Origin: Spisula solida
Lineage: Eukaryota > Mollusca > Bivalvia > Venerida > Mactridae
Assembly (NCBI GenBank): GCA_947247005.1
Contig: OX365962.1
Coordinates: 9,211,201 to 9,275,200, forward strand
Reading direction: 5' to 3'
Length of the DNA: 64,000 nucleotides
Part shown: positions 51,268-63,863 of the stretch, in pieces
Layout of the letters: each line of letters begins with the position of its first letter
How positions within the stretch are numbered: position 1 is the stretch's first letter
The notes under the pieces: generated by a model
The model's input: only the letters and a program-made list of their open reading frames with translations
Told to the model about the DNA's origin: nothing
The model's database searches: none
Made by a program: the position numbers and the translations under genes

Positions 51268-54200
51268 ATGTCCTACGGACACCCCCTTACTCACCAGAGC
51301 CTCAATGGCCAATTGAGCAGCAGGACGTATGGGTCACCTGCAATGAATGTTACCGGTGCATCCTTGGATACCCAGTTAGATGGCGGTAATGGACCTCTTG
51401 CAGGACTTAAAGCTGTGGATCCAGATCAGTTAAAATCCAGATTATATTCGTATGCTCCGCAGCAAGCCGCTGTGAATCCCCAAGTATTAAGATTCAACCG
51501 TGTCACACAGACTCAAGTTAGAAAGGCACATATTCCAACAGCACCAAAACTAGAGCCTGTTGTAAGTATCAAAAAATATTTATGAAAACAAAATACCTAG
51601 CCAGATTTTATTTTTAATGAAATTTAATGTCTCAACTTTCAAAATAATAATGCACTCTGATGCTATCTATTTGATAATTTGTAATGTTAAATGCAGGAAA
51701 AACACAGGCACTGAGTTCTATTTTTGTTAGAAAATTAAAATATTACATTCCTACTATTATAGTATTTGGAGTTATGGACCATTGAAATACTGAATGAAAG
51801 CATGAGTGTTGTGATACCACACATTTTTAAAATCATTCATTTCCATAGGTGTTGAATGTTGTGGATATTATATTATTAAGTAAAACGGTATTTGATATTT
51901 TTATAAAATTTTACCTTAAGTATTATGTCTTACAGCCCAGTTTACAAAAATATCAAGAGAGAAATAGGCCTGAATACATTCAGAGGATGAATCGTGAAAA
52001 GATTGAGGCTGAAAAATTTGCTCGAATGTCTGCTGATGAACCACAGAAGAAAAAGAAACGATCAATTGCTCCCGGTCCCCTTGAACGACCTGAAGGCATG
52101 CCTCCATCACCGTTACCCGAACTGCCAGAGGATTTGAAACAGAAGCAAGACGCCCTCGGTCCTCGTCAAGCAACGCCACCTAAACAGGCAAAGATCAGCA
52201 CACCAAGGGGTAGAGTACATGTCACTGGTCCAATCGTCCCACCATCAACAAAACCAAAAGGTAAGTCTAGGTATTCCTCTCTTAGCTTTAGGGAGCTGGG
52301 GCCATGAGGTGTTTGACAGCCGTTCAAATTTTGTGTCAACTATTACACACCGTGGCTGAAATAAGTTGTACTGTCAAGTGGTAAGAATGATAATGTTTAA
52401 AATTTCTTCTTTGGTCGTTAACCAAGTTGAAAAGGTATATACCGGTATTTGGCATTTGTGATTAGAAAAAATGATGCTCAGAAGCTGGTAGCTATTAATA
52501 ATTCTTCTTTCCATATTTAAAAAAACCGTACATAAATCCAGCAAAATTAATCCTTTTTTGGTATTTATTTGTATAATGTTATTTATAAAGAAGACATTAG
52601 TCGAAAGCTTATGACATTTCTGTGTTTTTTTTTAAGTGGGAAATTTCAAATTTAACTTTAGGGAGAAAACATGTATTCTAGTTTAGTAGGAGAATGACGC
52701 TGGAATGGTCAAACAAATATGTCATTGTGCTATAGTCATATCCTGACCATTTCAGTTTTGGAGACATACGAAGGTTTGCGAGACACTGGACGAATCACTG
52801 ATTTGATCAAAGAAAATGAGAAGATTGGGTTCCTATATCTTAGTCCGGCTGTACCCAAATCTAGCGTAGAATACCACTACTATAACCTGAAGTAAGTTCA
52901 TCTTGACAATAATTCTCTTACAGTTAGTACATGTCCCGAAACAAGGTGTCAAGTACATGTCCCGAAACAAGGTGTCAAGTACATGTCCCGAAACAAGGTG
53001 TCAAGTACATGTCCCGAAACAAGGTGTCAAGTACATGTCCCGAAACAAGGTGTCAAATTACCGCTTTATCATACACTGGATACAAAGCTACAGAGTCCAG
53101 GCTACCGTTTTATCAACGCACTTAGGAAAATCTTAAAGTTACAATCAAATTTAAATTCTTTATAATTCATTAACGACTGCAAATTGGGGACAGATGTATA
53201 TGGTTTGTAGGTGTTCATTATCAGAATCGTCATTAGTATTGCAGCTCCCTTTACCACACTTTATAAAAAAAATTTTGGAAACAAATTATAAAGAACTTAA
53301 ATTTGATCGTAAGTTTACGTTTTCCGTAAGTGCTCTGATAAAACAGTACCCAGTTGTTCACAAATTGGGAATTCTGATTTGCTGCACCGGAATTAATGAA
53401 TTATTTTGCACTTATAAAGCATGAAACTCATGATAAAAGACATAGCACTATGAAAACAGTACATTATTTTCAGACGGAACTCGTGAGTGGTGTGTCGGAA
53501 TTACTACCATGTAATGGTGACCAAAACAGACCCTAAGTTTTCATCTTATTTTCAGGAATTGGGCATTATACCTCAGTAAGACCCCTGATGAATTCACAAC
53601 CCTAGCATTCCCCAAACTTAAAACTCACACAAATTATTTATTTTACAATATTTTTTTCCTTTCCAGGGTTGTGAACCATGAGAATATCAACAAAACTGAT
53701 TATTGTACGATCAGTCAGAAAGGTGTAACACGTATCAGAAACGATGATGAGACAGAGTTTGTTACCTTGGATAGATGGGAAGAAGAGTACGGATATTTCA
53801 AGAAAATTATCAAGGTATTCAAATACATTCAAAAAGATTATATTAAGTCAGACAGGGAAAGCAGCACTCAACTTAACCAGCCGAGCACAGAAAGGTACAT
53901 GGCATGGTCACACACTCAATGCTGAGTCACATAATCATACTGATAATTTTTTAATGGATTTTAAGAATTTTACTCAGAAATAGTTTATTTAAAAATACTG
54001 ACCTTTCTGATAGAATTATGATGTCAAATTGTTACATTTAAAAAAAGGTCAAAAGGTGAACAAATAATTATTATTTTTATGGATGATTGAATGATCATAA
54101 CATTCAGCATTAATCTGTTATTCCTCGTCCTGCCTTTGAGGAAGCGGGGCGTATATATATCGCTTTACTCAATGTTGGTCACGGGTCTGTTGGTTGATCA

Positions 54201-57200
54201 AACTATGGCAGAGTAATTTTTAAGAGAGTGCTAAGTCTACAATACTTAAACTTTAACTTTAAAAGGTAGCAGGGGTTCTGAATCTGAAGGGTCATTTTGA
54301 TAGTTTTAACTCAATTAAATAATTTCATTACACATGCTTTTAAGAGAAAATGACCCTTCAAACCAAAACATTGAGGGTCAAAATGAGGGTTTTTGGCATT
54401 TTGAGGATCAAAACCCTACTCCCGAGTCAAATGGAACCCCTTAGGTAGGCTGATTGTATCATGCAAATGAACTCTATTGCTTTAGAAGTCGAAGGTAGTA
54501 GAAATTTCCAGTATGTGACTTAACTGTTCTGAGTTTTGTTTCAGATCCCTACATTTGCATTGTTCAGAAAGTGGAAGGCCTTCAGTGTATGGCGTGGAAA
54601 TGTTAAATCAAAGAAGATTGCTCAATGCAAGAAAGCTCTAAATGCTAACCTATTTATTGTGAACCCGGTAAGTATATGACCTGTAGTCTGTCCTGTCCGA
54701 TAATTAGCACAGTGTAGTCTGCAAAATTAGCACTTGTCCGGTTGTAATGTTCTGTAGTCTGTCATACCGACAATTAGCACCGTGCAGTCTGCGAAATTAG
54801 CACTTGTCCGGTTGTCATGTTCTGTAGTCTGTCATACCGGCAATTAGATACGTGCAGTCTGCAAAATTAGCACTTGTCCGGTTGTCATGTTCTGTAGTCT
54901 GTCATACCGACAGTTAGCACCGTGCAGTCTGCGAAAAAAGCACTTGTCCGGTTGTCATGTTCTCTAGGTGTCATGCACGCAGTAACATACATTTTATTGG
55001 CCATCTAGGATATGTATTGTTTTAGAATGAATAGCAGTTGTGCAAAATTGAAACCGGTTTCACCTTACTATTAAATCGATTAATCGAGTAACTGGCTCGG
55101 TCCTAATTTTTGAATTACTACGTGAATTGAAAGGTGAATGTGAAATGTTTGTATATTTGTATAACAGTGAATAAAACACAAATTCTGTTTTCCAGTCACT
55201 GCGTCCAGCGTTGATGAATGTACGAGAGATGTGTCATAGAATCAGTGATATGGGATTATGTAAAGTAGAGAAAGGACATACATACTCACTACGAGAGTTC
55301 AACGAGGCTCAGTTTACACAGCTAAGTGAGGTAGCCGGCAGATTAATGGAATTCCGTGACCTTGTAAAGGAGGTCGTACGTAGCGCTTGTCGTACTGCGT
55401 TACTGGAAGCTGGCTTCACGCCTGATGACTATTTCTACGATGGAGGCGAAAGTCCAGGTATGTCTCCCTCATTATTAAAAATATTTATAATAAAAAATCT
55501 GACGCAGTGTTTTACAGAAATAGCAGACCACTAGGAAGCACAAAAACAAACAGCTAGACCACAAGGAACATTAACTTCACTCAAATAAAGCCATTTACTT
55601 ATAATGAACATACCTGTACTTTATATTTAGGTGATTTTGGAGCACCAGGTATGATGTCCAGCTACTTATAATGAACATACGTGTACTGTATATTTAGGTG
55701 ATTTTGGAGCGCCAGGTACAGCATCCAGCTACTTATAATGAACATACGTGTACTGTATATTTAGGTGATTTTGGAGCGCCAGGTACAGCATCCAGTTACT
55801 TATAATGAACATACGTGTACTGTATATTTAGGTGATTTTGGAGCGCCAGGTACAGCATCCAGTTACCTGATGCAGAGTAACTATGATATGGACATATATG
55901 GGGAAGCACCAGATAAGATGACATACACAGAACAAGCCAACAAACGTGAACATTGCAAGCGACTTACATGGTTCGTGTCGTTTACATTATCATACAACTT
56001 TGTCTAAATGACGAGCAGCCTTTATTTGCCAATCAGCTTAGCAAGCATATGAGTGCCTCCATCCGTATTTGAACCCAGTCACCAGTTTAAACGCCCAGCT
56101 TGCTTACCATTGAGCTGGTCAGGCATACATATTAGTTCAACTTCAGATTTATATTGACTTTATTTATAGTGGCAATGCAGTAAGGTGATTTCCTGGTCTT
56201 CTTCATTTTGTTAGGCCTCAAATACTTCTCAGTCAAGGGGCCTCCATCTATATAAAATTTTGTTTTAATATTTTGGTACATTTTCTTTTCATCTATTCCT
56301 GACTATTTGCTATCATTGTCAGATCCAGCAATTTTTCTAAGGGAGTGTCTGATCAGATATTTTTTCTAAGGAAGTGGTCAGGTCTTCATTTTGCTCTGTG
56401 CGGTCTGACTTGTTTTTCACAAAGGTGCCTCGATCTGCAAATGGTTATGGTACTTGTTATTATGTGTGTATAATGAAAGAGGTATGACAACTTGACAAGG
56501 TGGAATCATGGAGTAAAGGACATGAAAAGTTAGGATTATGAAATTGTAATAAGTTGGAATTTTCTCCATTATACAGAACAACCTCTCCAGAGCGGCTTTC
56601 TGTAGAGCTGCTTTAGGTAATGGCCACTGACAAGTCATAAAAGTTTCCCAAGGCACAAAAGGATTCACTATTTACTAATAAAATAACTCCAGAGCGGCTT
56701 TCTGTAGAGCAACACCCTCTCTACTACAACCTCTCTTCAAACTTTCCCTGATATTTATTAGAAATTTAACCTCTGTAGAGGAACAACCTTTAAACAACAG
56801 GTAATATCTGCAGCTCTGAAAGGGTGTTGATCTACACAGGTTGTACTGTACTTCATATATTTTACCTTATTTGCAGCTTTATTCGATTGGCTGACTATCT
56901 GATTGTGAACACGATGCATGTATTGGCCGTTAACTCGGTATCCACACTTCTCAACTATCTGACGGAACAGTTACAAAACACGCCTACTTTGGCACAGATC
57001 CAAGGCTTGGAGGAGGAGAATAAAGACGAGAAGGCGGAGGAAGAAAAGGTAAAGTTACACCTCCTTACATATCCCTTAAGATTATTTTATTTATTTCGTT
57101 AATTAACAATAGCTTAATGTTTTATGTTACCTCGATTGTGAAGTGAATACAAGGTCAACTATTCGTGAACAACTGGATTATAGTAATGGTTGAATAAAAA

Positions 57201-60200
57201 TTTGTTCACTTCATATATTCCACCTTTATAAATGTATTATAATGAACTAGATTTTGGGCTAAATGCTACAAATCGTTGTCGTTAAACTTTAACTATATAT
57301 TATATACTTGGCAATCAGAAAAAAACTAAAGCGATTGTAGCAAAAGAGGGAGAGGATGGTAAACCGGCAGATACTGCTGATGATGATGAAGACGAGGTAG
57401 TACCCATGCACCATTACTGTAGAATGTCACCTTACAAAACTTTCTGTCAAAATATCACTCTATGAAATTAGCACTTATCCGTTATGTTGGGGGTGGTATT
57501 TCAATATTGATCTTACTGGACTTAAGGATAAGGACAACCAATCAGATCGCACCATATTAAATTCATGGTCAGTAACAAGCAATATGATTGGCTATCCTTA
57601 TTCTCCAGTTAAATAAGAACAATATTGAATACCACCCCTGGACAAGTTCTAGTTGATTTAGACAAGTAAATCTCGCAGGAGATATGTATGAAGGAGTGTA
57701 TTAAGGAAAGCTATTCATTTCTTGTGATTCAGACAAAAAGTTTCAAATCCTAAGTTCACAGACTAAAATACACCTCATACAGAGTTTTAATTTTCTTTAA
57801 GGGGGTGTTAGCCGGTATATGAGAAGAAAAAATCTCTAAAAAATTATGCAGTTTTCTACAAAAATATACAAAAAAAACTCCTTTGTAGAAATTAGAGAAT
57901 TGTTAATGGGTATTTTTTTCAAATTTTAAAAACAACCTGCTTTATTATGATATTGAGCAAACTATCAACGTTAAGTTTTAAATGTTATTGTGAAATTGAT
58001 ATTTGGTTTTAAAATAGTACTTTGGTATTGTTACAGAAAGTTTTGTATTGTTGACAGATTGGGATAGTCTCAGTTTAGAATATTTCATTTTGGTGTTAGA
58101 AAAAGTTTGGCTACTATTTTATCCATGTTAGATACACATGTACAGGGGTGTCGCTAATTCTTTAAGTAGGTGGGACTTAGGTGGCCACTCCCCTTAATTA
58201 TTAGTATTCGAGCCTGTGAAATAGCTGGGAAATTGTGAAAAATAGGCGTGGTTAAAAAAAATGGGTGGTTCTTCCAACAATTATGATTATTCATAACAGA
58301 AAAGTAGCAGGGAATTCTCAGAAAGTATGTGGGATCGAGGAATTTTTTTTGGGCTCCTGCATATTTGTTGACACCCCTGCATTTATACGTATTAGTATAA
58401 TTATGGCTACTGCAGTTAGTTATCATACAGAGCTACCGTTAATATGGAATGGGGGTTGTCTACTTTACATCCCCATACACCTTGCTGTGGGTATCGGTAT
58501 ACTCAGGCAAACGATCAGAACACCTCAGCTATTCACGAAACAACCCTCGGATGTATCTGAAGATGCTTAACAAAACATGACATCTTTATATTAAATACTG
58601 CAAGGAAAATTTACAGTACCAAACAATTACATCAGTATATTTGGTGTCGTTATGTCAAGACCTGACTGTATAGGAATTTTAAACTATTTTAAACAATGTA
58701 ACGTTTTTCACGAGACAAATTTCTGAGGTATGAATTGTACATTAGCTATAAGGTGGTGTTCTGATTGCCTTGCAATATTGCATTATTGTTTACACTATAC
58801 ACATAATATTGAATGCAGCATTCTTACACACAGTAGAACATGGAATTCATTAGTGCTGGTCTGAGGTTGTCAGCAGTTTTCATTAAGATAGGCATTAATT
58901 TACTGTTTTTATACCACCATTAAAGTGGGGGTTAACTACTTTAAGGTACATGTAATGCTAATGGTTTGTATGCCACATTCTGTCAGAGGAAGGGGGGTTT
59001 GTACTGTGCTTGTCTAACTCTTGGTAAGTCTATAAATAGACCAAATCCTGTCTGGCTCTCAGTCAGTCTATAAATAGACTAAATCTTGTGCGGCTCTCAG
59101 TCAGTCTATTGATAGATTCAATCTTGTGGGGCTCTCAGTCAGTCTATTGATAGATTAAATCTCGTGCGTCTCTCAGTCAGTCTATTGATAGATTAAATCT
59201 TGTGCGGCTCTCAGTCAGTCTATAAATAGACTAAATCTTGTGCGGCTCTCAGTCAGTCTATTGATAGATTCAATCTTGTGGGGCTCTCAGTCAGTCTATT
59301 GATAGATTAAATCTTGTGCGGCTCTCAGTCAGTCTATAAATAGACTAAATCTTGTGCGTCTCTCAGTCAGTCTATTGATAGACTAAATCTTGTGCGTCTC
59401 TCAGTCAGTCTATTGATAGATTAAATCTTGTGCGTCTCTCAGTCAGTCTATTGATAGACTAAATCTTGTGCGTCTCTCAGTCAGTCTATTGATAGACTAA
59501 ATCTTGTGCGGCTCTCAGTCAGTCTGTAAATAGACTAAATTTTGTGCGGCTCTCGGTCAGTCTATAAATAGACTAAATCTTGTGCGGCTCTCAGTCAGTC
59601 TGTAAATAGACTAAATTTTGTGCGGCTCTCGGTCAGTCTATAAATAGACTAAATCTTGTGCGGCTCTCGGTCAGTCTGTAAATAGACTAAATTTTGTGCG
59701 GCTCTCAGTCAGTCTGTAAATAGACTACATCTTGTCCGGCTCTCGGTCAGTTTATAAATAGACTATTAAATCTTGTTCGGCTCTTGGTCAGTCTGTAATT
59801 ATAGACTAAATCTTGTCTGGTTCTTGGTCAGTCTGTAAATAGACTATAACTTATCTGCTTGATAACCAGGGATTGCTTGACCCAATTTTCCTTTAACTTG
59901 ATAGGAGTTGGTTGTCCCCTGCAGATTAACCCCGAGTGCTTCTGAAGTCAACAGGTCAATGGCCCAGTTTAACCTGAAATGACTAATTGGCTGCCAGTTA
60001 AAACTGTTTAGGTTGACACACAAGTGTTATTACAACCATCTTTTATTAGTCCCATACTGGTTTTTGACCGGATGGGACTATAGGTTTGCCCTCCGTCAGT
60101 CCGTTCATCCGTCAAACAATCTGGATCTTGACATAACTCAAACAGTTTCCAGGCTAGGTTTATGAAACTTGGTATGTGGATAGGGGGCAATAAGGGGATA

Positions 60201-63200
60201 CGTCCAAACATATTTTATTCCGACCAAATTGTGGTTGCTATGGCAACAGAAACATTGAAAATGGCTTAAAACCGGTAGGGGACTTTTGTATTGCTTGCAA
60301 TTCTTAATTACTTGTTTATTTCTTTATATATTTTGTTGTTAGAGCTTAGTTGCACATTTGGTGACGGCCTTAAATGCACACTGCCATGGCTTCGTTAGTA
60401 CAACTATTTTAAAGATTGCACCTTTTATGGGAAAGTATGTTATTTATATTGATAAATGGATACCATCAGGAATGAGGTGTCTGTAGTAAATAATTAGTAT
60501 CAGTTGTAGAATTTACAATTTATAATCAGCCAAAAGTAACTGAACCTTGATTTACTCAGGGTGTTTCACAATAAATGTCTCCAGATTACAACCAAAATAT
60601 GGTCATGTATATTAAATAAAATTTTGAAATGTTAGCTTTCCATTCATATTTTTTCATGGCATTTGGTTGTAATGGGAACAGATATTATGAAACAACCTGT
60701 ATATACTGTTGGTTATGCACCTCTGTCACGGAAAATGAAATTTCAACCACACAGATTTGCGGCCGCCTCAAGCCTATACTGTTTATATTATATCTATTGC
60801 ATTTCAATGCACATTTATCAATTTTATATATTGTATACATGGACATAAATTTAATTCACTGTGATTATGGAGTCATTGTTTGGTCTGGACTATACAAGTG
60901 TCATTCTTATTCTTTGGGAATTTCCCAACAGATATTTTTATTGGAGTACAGCCAGATTGGACGATTTGGCCTTTGATCAGCTGTTTAGGTGGTGTTAAGT
61001 TTATTAGCAGAGGGGAAGTTTTATGAGTCATTGATATAGGGGAACATGATACTAGTTTAATCGTTTTACCAATAAATACCTTTTACCCCTCATTGAATTT
61101 GAAGATCATTGATTGAACAAAGTTATACTGATTAATGCCCTATATATGTACATCAGGGGAGAAGTATGTGAATTAAAAGATATTGCATAACACTTTGTTT
61201 ACGGACACTTTCTTTGCTAAGTAATATATGTTGTAAAATCTCTGATACTGCTTCGTGCTAGTAGTATTTTTTAATACATTTTTATGCCCCACCATCTTTG
61301 ATGAGGGAGTATATTGCTTTGCACATGTAGGTCGGTCTGTCGGTAGACCAAATGGTTTCTGTTCAATAGCTCAAGAACGCTTTTCCCTAGGATCTTCGAA
61401 CTTTACATGGAGGTTGGTCATCAACAGTAGATGACCCTTATTGATTTTGAGGTCAGTAGATCAAAGGTCAAGGGCACATGACCTTCACCATTTCTGACTA
61501 TCGGGATGCCATGGGGGCATACATGTTATACAAACAGCTCTTGTTATTTTTTCTATGCAACAGTAGTTATACACATTTACACAACTATATTTCTTGTTTA
61601 TTATTAAAATATACATGTATGTCATTTAATGCTTCATCCTAAAAACTTTAAAAACAATGGTATGTTACTCTTACAGATGGGGTACACTCCCTTGCTATGA
61701 AAGGGAAGTAACTCTTTATATTCTGCAAAAATGTACAGACAAAATCTAAAATGTTTAGAAAATTAATCCAGAAAAATTTCCTTTGATAATGTTTAAGAGT
61801 CTGTCTGAATCAAGAATTGATTTCTCTTGGCCTGAAATGTTTGAATACTTATTTTTGTTGATATTTTTTGGGGAATTACTTAAATATTCCTTTCCTAGTG
61901 TCATTTGATAAGAGTGGATGGATGGCATCCCACCCTTACCCATACAGTTCAGTGTTAGTTTATATTTACATGTATATACATGTATACTATATGATATTGA
62001 TGATTTAGGAAGAGGAACCTCAAATATTAGATCCTGAAGATGAATTAGCCAACTTGTTGGTAATCAAGTTGTTTGTTTCAGTTTTATGAGGGGTGTTCAA
62101 TAAATACACATGGAAAAATGTTCTTATTTCATTTATAACAAGTCACAATAAGACTTCGTTAACCTTCAGGAGTGTGTACTTTGATTGCAGGGATTTTTTA
62201 ATCAATGATCAAAATATTGAACAAACTTATGCTTTGACACTTAAGTATTAAAGATTTAAAAGTCAGGGCCTCCGCTGCCATTCGCCAGTGTAGCCAATTG
62301 CTACAAATTCAGAAAAGTGGCTACAAATTTTTGAATTTGGCTACAAGAATTTTGTTAAAATGATGCAAAATTTAAGCAATTTGACTCTTATTTTCCATTC
62401 TTCTAAAAAAATGGCTACAAAACCCAAAGACCCAGAGGAGGCCCTGAAAGTACTTGTATTTTTCTACATAATTATTGAACACCCCTTGTATACTTAGTAT
62501 TTCTAAAGTTTTTGTTCAAGTTAAATATGTCCATTTCAAGGGCTCGGTGCAAATCTATGGTAACTACATAGAATTATTATATGTATAGTCCAGTTAGGAT
62601 ATTGTGACAGTGACGTTGCAGTTTATGTGTACGCAAAACTCACAACCATTGTCTAAACAGGTAGAGCGAAGTTTAGTATGTAAGTTTAGCATTGAAACTA
62701 TAGTTGTTTGTACAGTATAAGCCTTTATAATTGGTTTTACTCCGTCATAGTGGACTCGACCACTGCGTCACTGGATGTTTATCCTGACTGGACTATAGTT
62801 ACCATAATTTTGCACCGAGCCCTTGATTTGCTGTTCAGTTTTGATGTCATTTCTACTTAATGTGATGATCTTCAACAGTTTTCAACTCAACAATTGTTAA
62901 GTGTTTATTATAATTATTCTTTTGGTTGACAAAACATTATGTGTTTTGGTTTAAATTTTTGTCATATGGAATGTTACATATAATTTATATACTAGTGACA
63001 TTCTTTTTCATTACATGTACTGATAAATCTCTCTAACTGCAATTGATGTGTCCCAATGAAGATTTTTCTATTCTCCAACATACAAACTAACACTAATATA
63101 CCAAGTACAATGTATAACTGTATAAACTGATCTATGTGAATGTTACTAACTGTTATCACATTATGAATACTGTAATATTAGAAATTTTCGTGAGGCATCA

Positions 63201-63863
63201 ATTTTCGCAATATTCACCATATCAGTACGTTCGTGAGCATATATGCCCGTGAATTCAAACACCAGCAGTAAAAAGCAGGATGTAGTTTTCTCTGACGTTT
63301 GAAAATCACAAACATTTAACCTCGTCAGCTAATCCAGAATAACAATTTTGCGAAATTTTGAAATCATGAAAATTTCTGATTTGACAGTTCATTAAATATG
63401 TATCTGTGTCATCTAGGGTACAAGGGGTGATCAAGAAGTAATAGGACTTTTGTCATAACATCGCCGAAAAATAAGAAATTTGATATGTAGAGTTAGTATT
63501 ATTAGGAAGAATATAAAATGCTATGATCGTTATATGAGATAAATTTTATCAAGATCATGAAATATAATTATTGTTTTTGAAGTTATGAAAAAAGTCCCGT
63601 TTCTTAAGGATCACGCCACATATTATAATCTATTACACATACTTACATATTTTTTATCTACTCTTCATAAAGGAGGAAGATGAGGTGCCAGTGTTACCTC
63701 CCTTGTATATCACAGAGTTTGTACTGGAACCAAACCAACTTTTATTTGCCCCCGACATTGAAGAGTTCCAGGAAGGTATCGCCGAGGTGATCAAGAGATT
63801 TCAAGATGCCGTACTCAGCGTACAAAACCTTGTACCAGATACTTACTTCGATGCTTTCACCAG
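51268..63863 (+). CDS. DNAH6: Axonemal dynein heavy chain, N-terminal part (DNAH6-like), 11 exons, 3' end outside window
   Basis: Exons: 51268-51561, 51936-52260, 52756-52891, 53667-53814, 54545-54667, 55196-55457, 55832-55970, 56877-57048, 57319-57396, 62009-62059, 63673-63863. All junctions are AG/GT and phases agree, giving ~639 residues. The product is the start of the N-terminal tail of a ciliary dynein heavy chain, an ATP-driven motor of axonemal inner arms. DNAH6 is suggested by IGFLYLSPAVPKSS, YCTISQKGVTRI, RKWKAFSVWRGNV, the MCHRISDMGLCKVEKGHTYS region and RLADYLIVNTMHVL. The family is about 4,100 residues, so motor, AAA and stalk parts lie beyond the right edge. Exons 8-11 hold a long acidic EEE/DDD linker encoded by small exons. 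Exon 1 begins after an acceptor (TTTTTTCAG), so a 5'-UTR exon is upstream. DNAH14 or another inner-arm paralogue is the main alternative. Confidence 0.87.
52923..53057 (+). repeat. 26-bp minisatellite after dynein exon 3 donor
   Basis: Five units of TACATGTCCCGAAACAAGG plus TGTCAAG start 31 bp after the exon 3 donor. The short ORFs reading CPETRCQVHV come from it. Confidence 0.92.
53103..53350. mobile_element. Foldback MITE related to CAGGGTACTGTTTTAT family
   Basis: CCGTTTTATCAACGCACTTA is mirrored by GTGCTCTGATAAAACAGTAC. The AATTTAAATT arms match the MITE in duplications A and A'. It lies in the dynein intron next to the 26-bp minisatellite. Confidence 0.6.
54676..54965 (+). repeat. 70-bp minisatellite beside dynein exon 5 donor
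   Basis: Four units of TGTAGTCTGTCATACCGACA, then ATTAGCACCGTGCAGTCTGC and ACTTGTCCGGTTGTCATG, begin within ~15 bp of the donor (54667/GTAAGT). Confidence 0.9.
55597..55831 (+). repeat. 67-bp repeat copying the acceptor and first 13 codons of dynein exon 7
   Basis: Three copies precede the real exon at an exact 67-bp period. Acceptor AGs end at 55630, 55697 and 55764, and the true one ends at 55831. Each copy has TATATTTAG/GTGATTTTGGAG then CAGCATCCAGCTACTTATAA. If a copy acceptor were used, the frame would read GDFGAPGTASSYL and then stop. Confidence 0.95.
56013..56130 (-). mobile_element. tRNA-derived SINE, first family
   Basis: The reverse complement shows the B-box GGGTTCAAATACGG, the A-box-like CAGCTCAATGGTAAGCAAGC and the tail TGATTGGCAAATAAAGG. 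It lies in the intron after dynein exon 7. Confidence 0.72.
57489..57641. mobile_element. Near-palindromic MITE, GGTATTCAATATTGATCTTA family, copy 2
   Basis: GGGGTGGTATTTCAATATTG is mirrored by CAATATTGAATACCACCCC. It is close in sequence to 43814-43962 in the FYVE intron. It lies just after dynein exon 9. Confidence 0.8.
58143..58379. mobile_element. hAT-type MITE, CAGGGGTGTC termini
   Basis: CAGGGGTGTCGCTAATTC and GTTGACACCCCTG are inverted ends of hAT form. The ends are flanked by similar but imperfect 8-bp sequences (CACATGTA / CATTTATA). It is intronic in the dynein gene. Confidence 0.65.
59040..59850 (+). repeat. 38-bp minisatellite, about 21 units
   Basis: CTCTCAGTCAGTCTATTGAT, then AGATTAAATCTTGTGCGG, recurs with two main variants (TTGATAGATT and ATAAATAGACT) that alternate in patches. 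Each unit contains a short palindrome, AGTCTATNNATAGACT. It is mid-intron, away from any exon, unlike the junction arrays. Confidence 0.92.
60038..60300 (+). repeat. Dispersed repeat, relative of 34852-35244
   Basis: It shares GTTTGCCCTCCGTCAGTCCG, TTTATGAAACTTGGTATGTG, GTTGCTATGGCAACAG and AAACCGGTAGGGGACTT with the FYVE-intron copy, in opposite orientation. Confidence 0.7.
61285..61545 (+). repeat. Dispersed bivalve-type repeat
   Basis: It starts ATGCCCCACCATCTTTGATG and runs through GGTCGGTCTGTCGGTAGACC and TCAAGGGCACATGACCTTC to CATGGGGGCATACATG. The style matches dispersed repeats familiar from bivalve genomes. A related start may be present at 63878. It is intronic in the dynein gene. 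Confidence 0.5.
62584..62797. mobile_element. MITE, TATAGTCCAGT...ACTGGACTATA family, copy 2
   Basis: TATAGTCCAGTTAGGATATT and ATCCTGACTGGACTATA are inverted termini bounded by TA. It matches 26897-27107. It lies in the intron before the last visible dynein exon. Confidence 0.78.

Noticed and set aside
57778..58570. Hidden dynein exons in the long intron after exon 9 (for example the 101-codon ORF at 58265)
   Set aside because: Exon 9 and the 62.0-kb exon join in phase within the acidic linker, and the ORF covers a hAT-type MITE.
60629..60976. 115-codon ORF in a dynein intron
   Set aside because: It has no recognisable domain, uses AT-rich composition-driven residues and is on the sense strand of an intron with no splice support.
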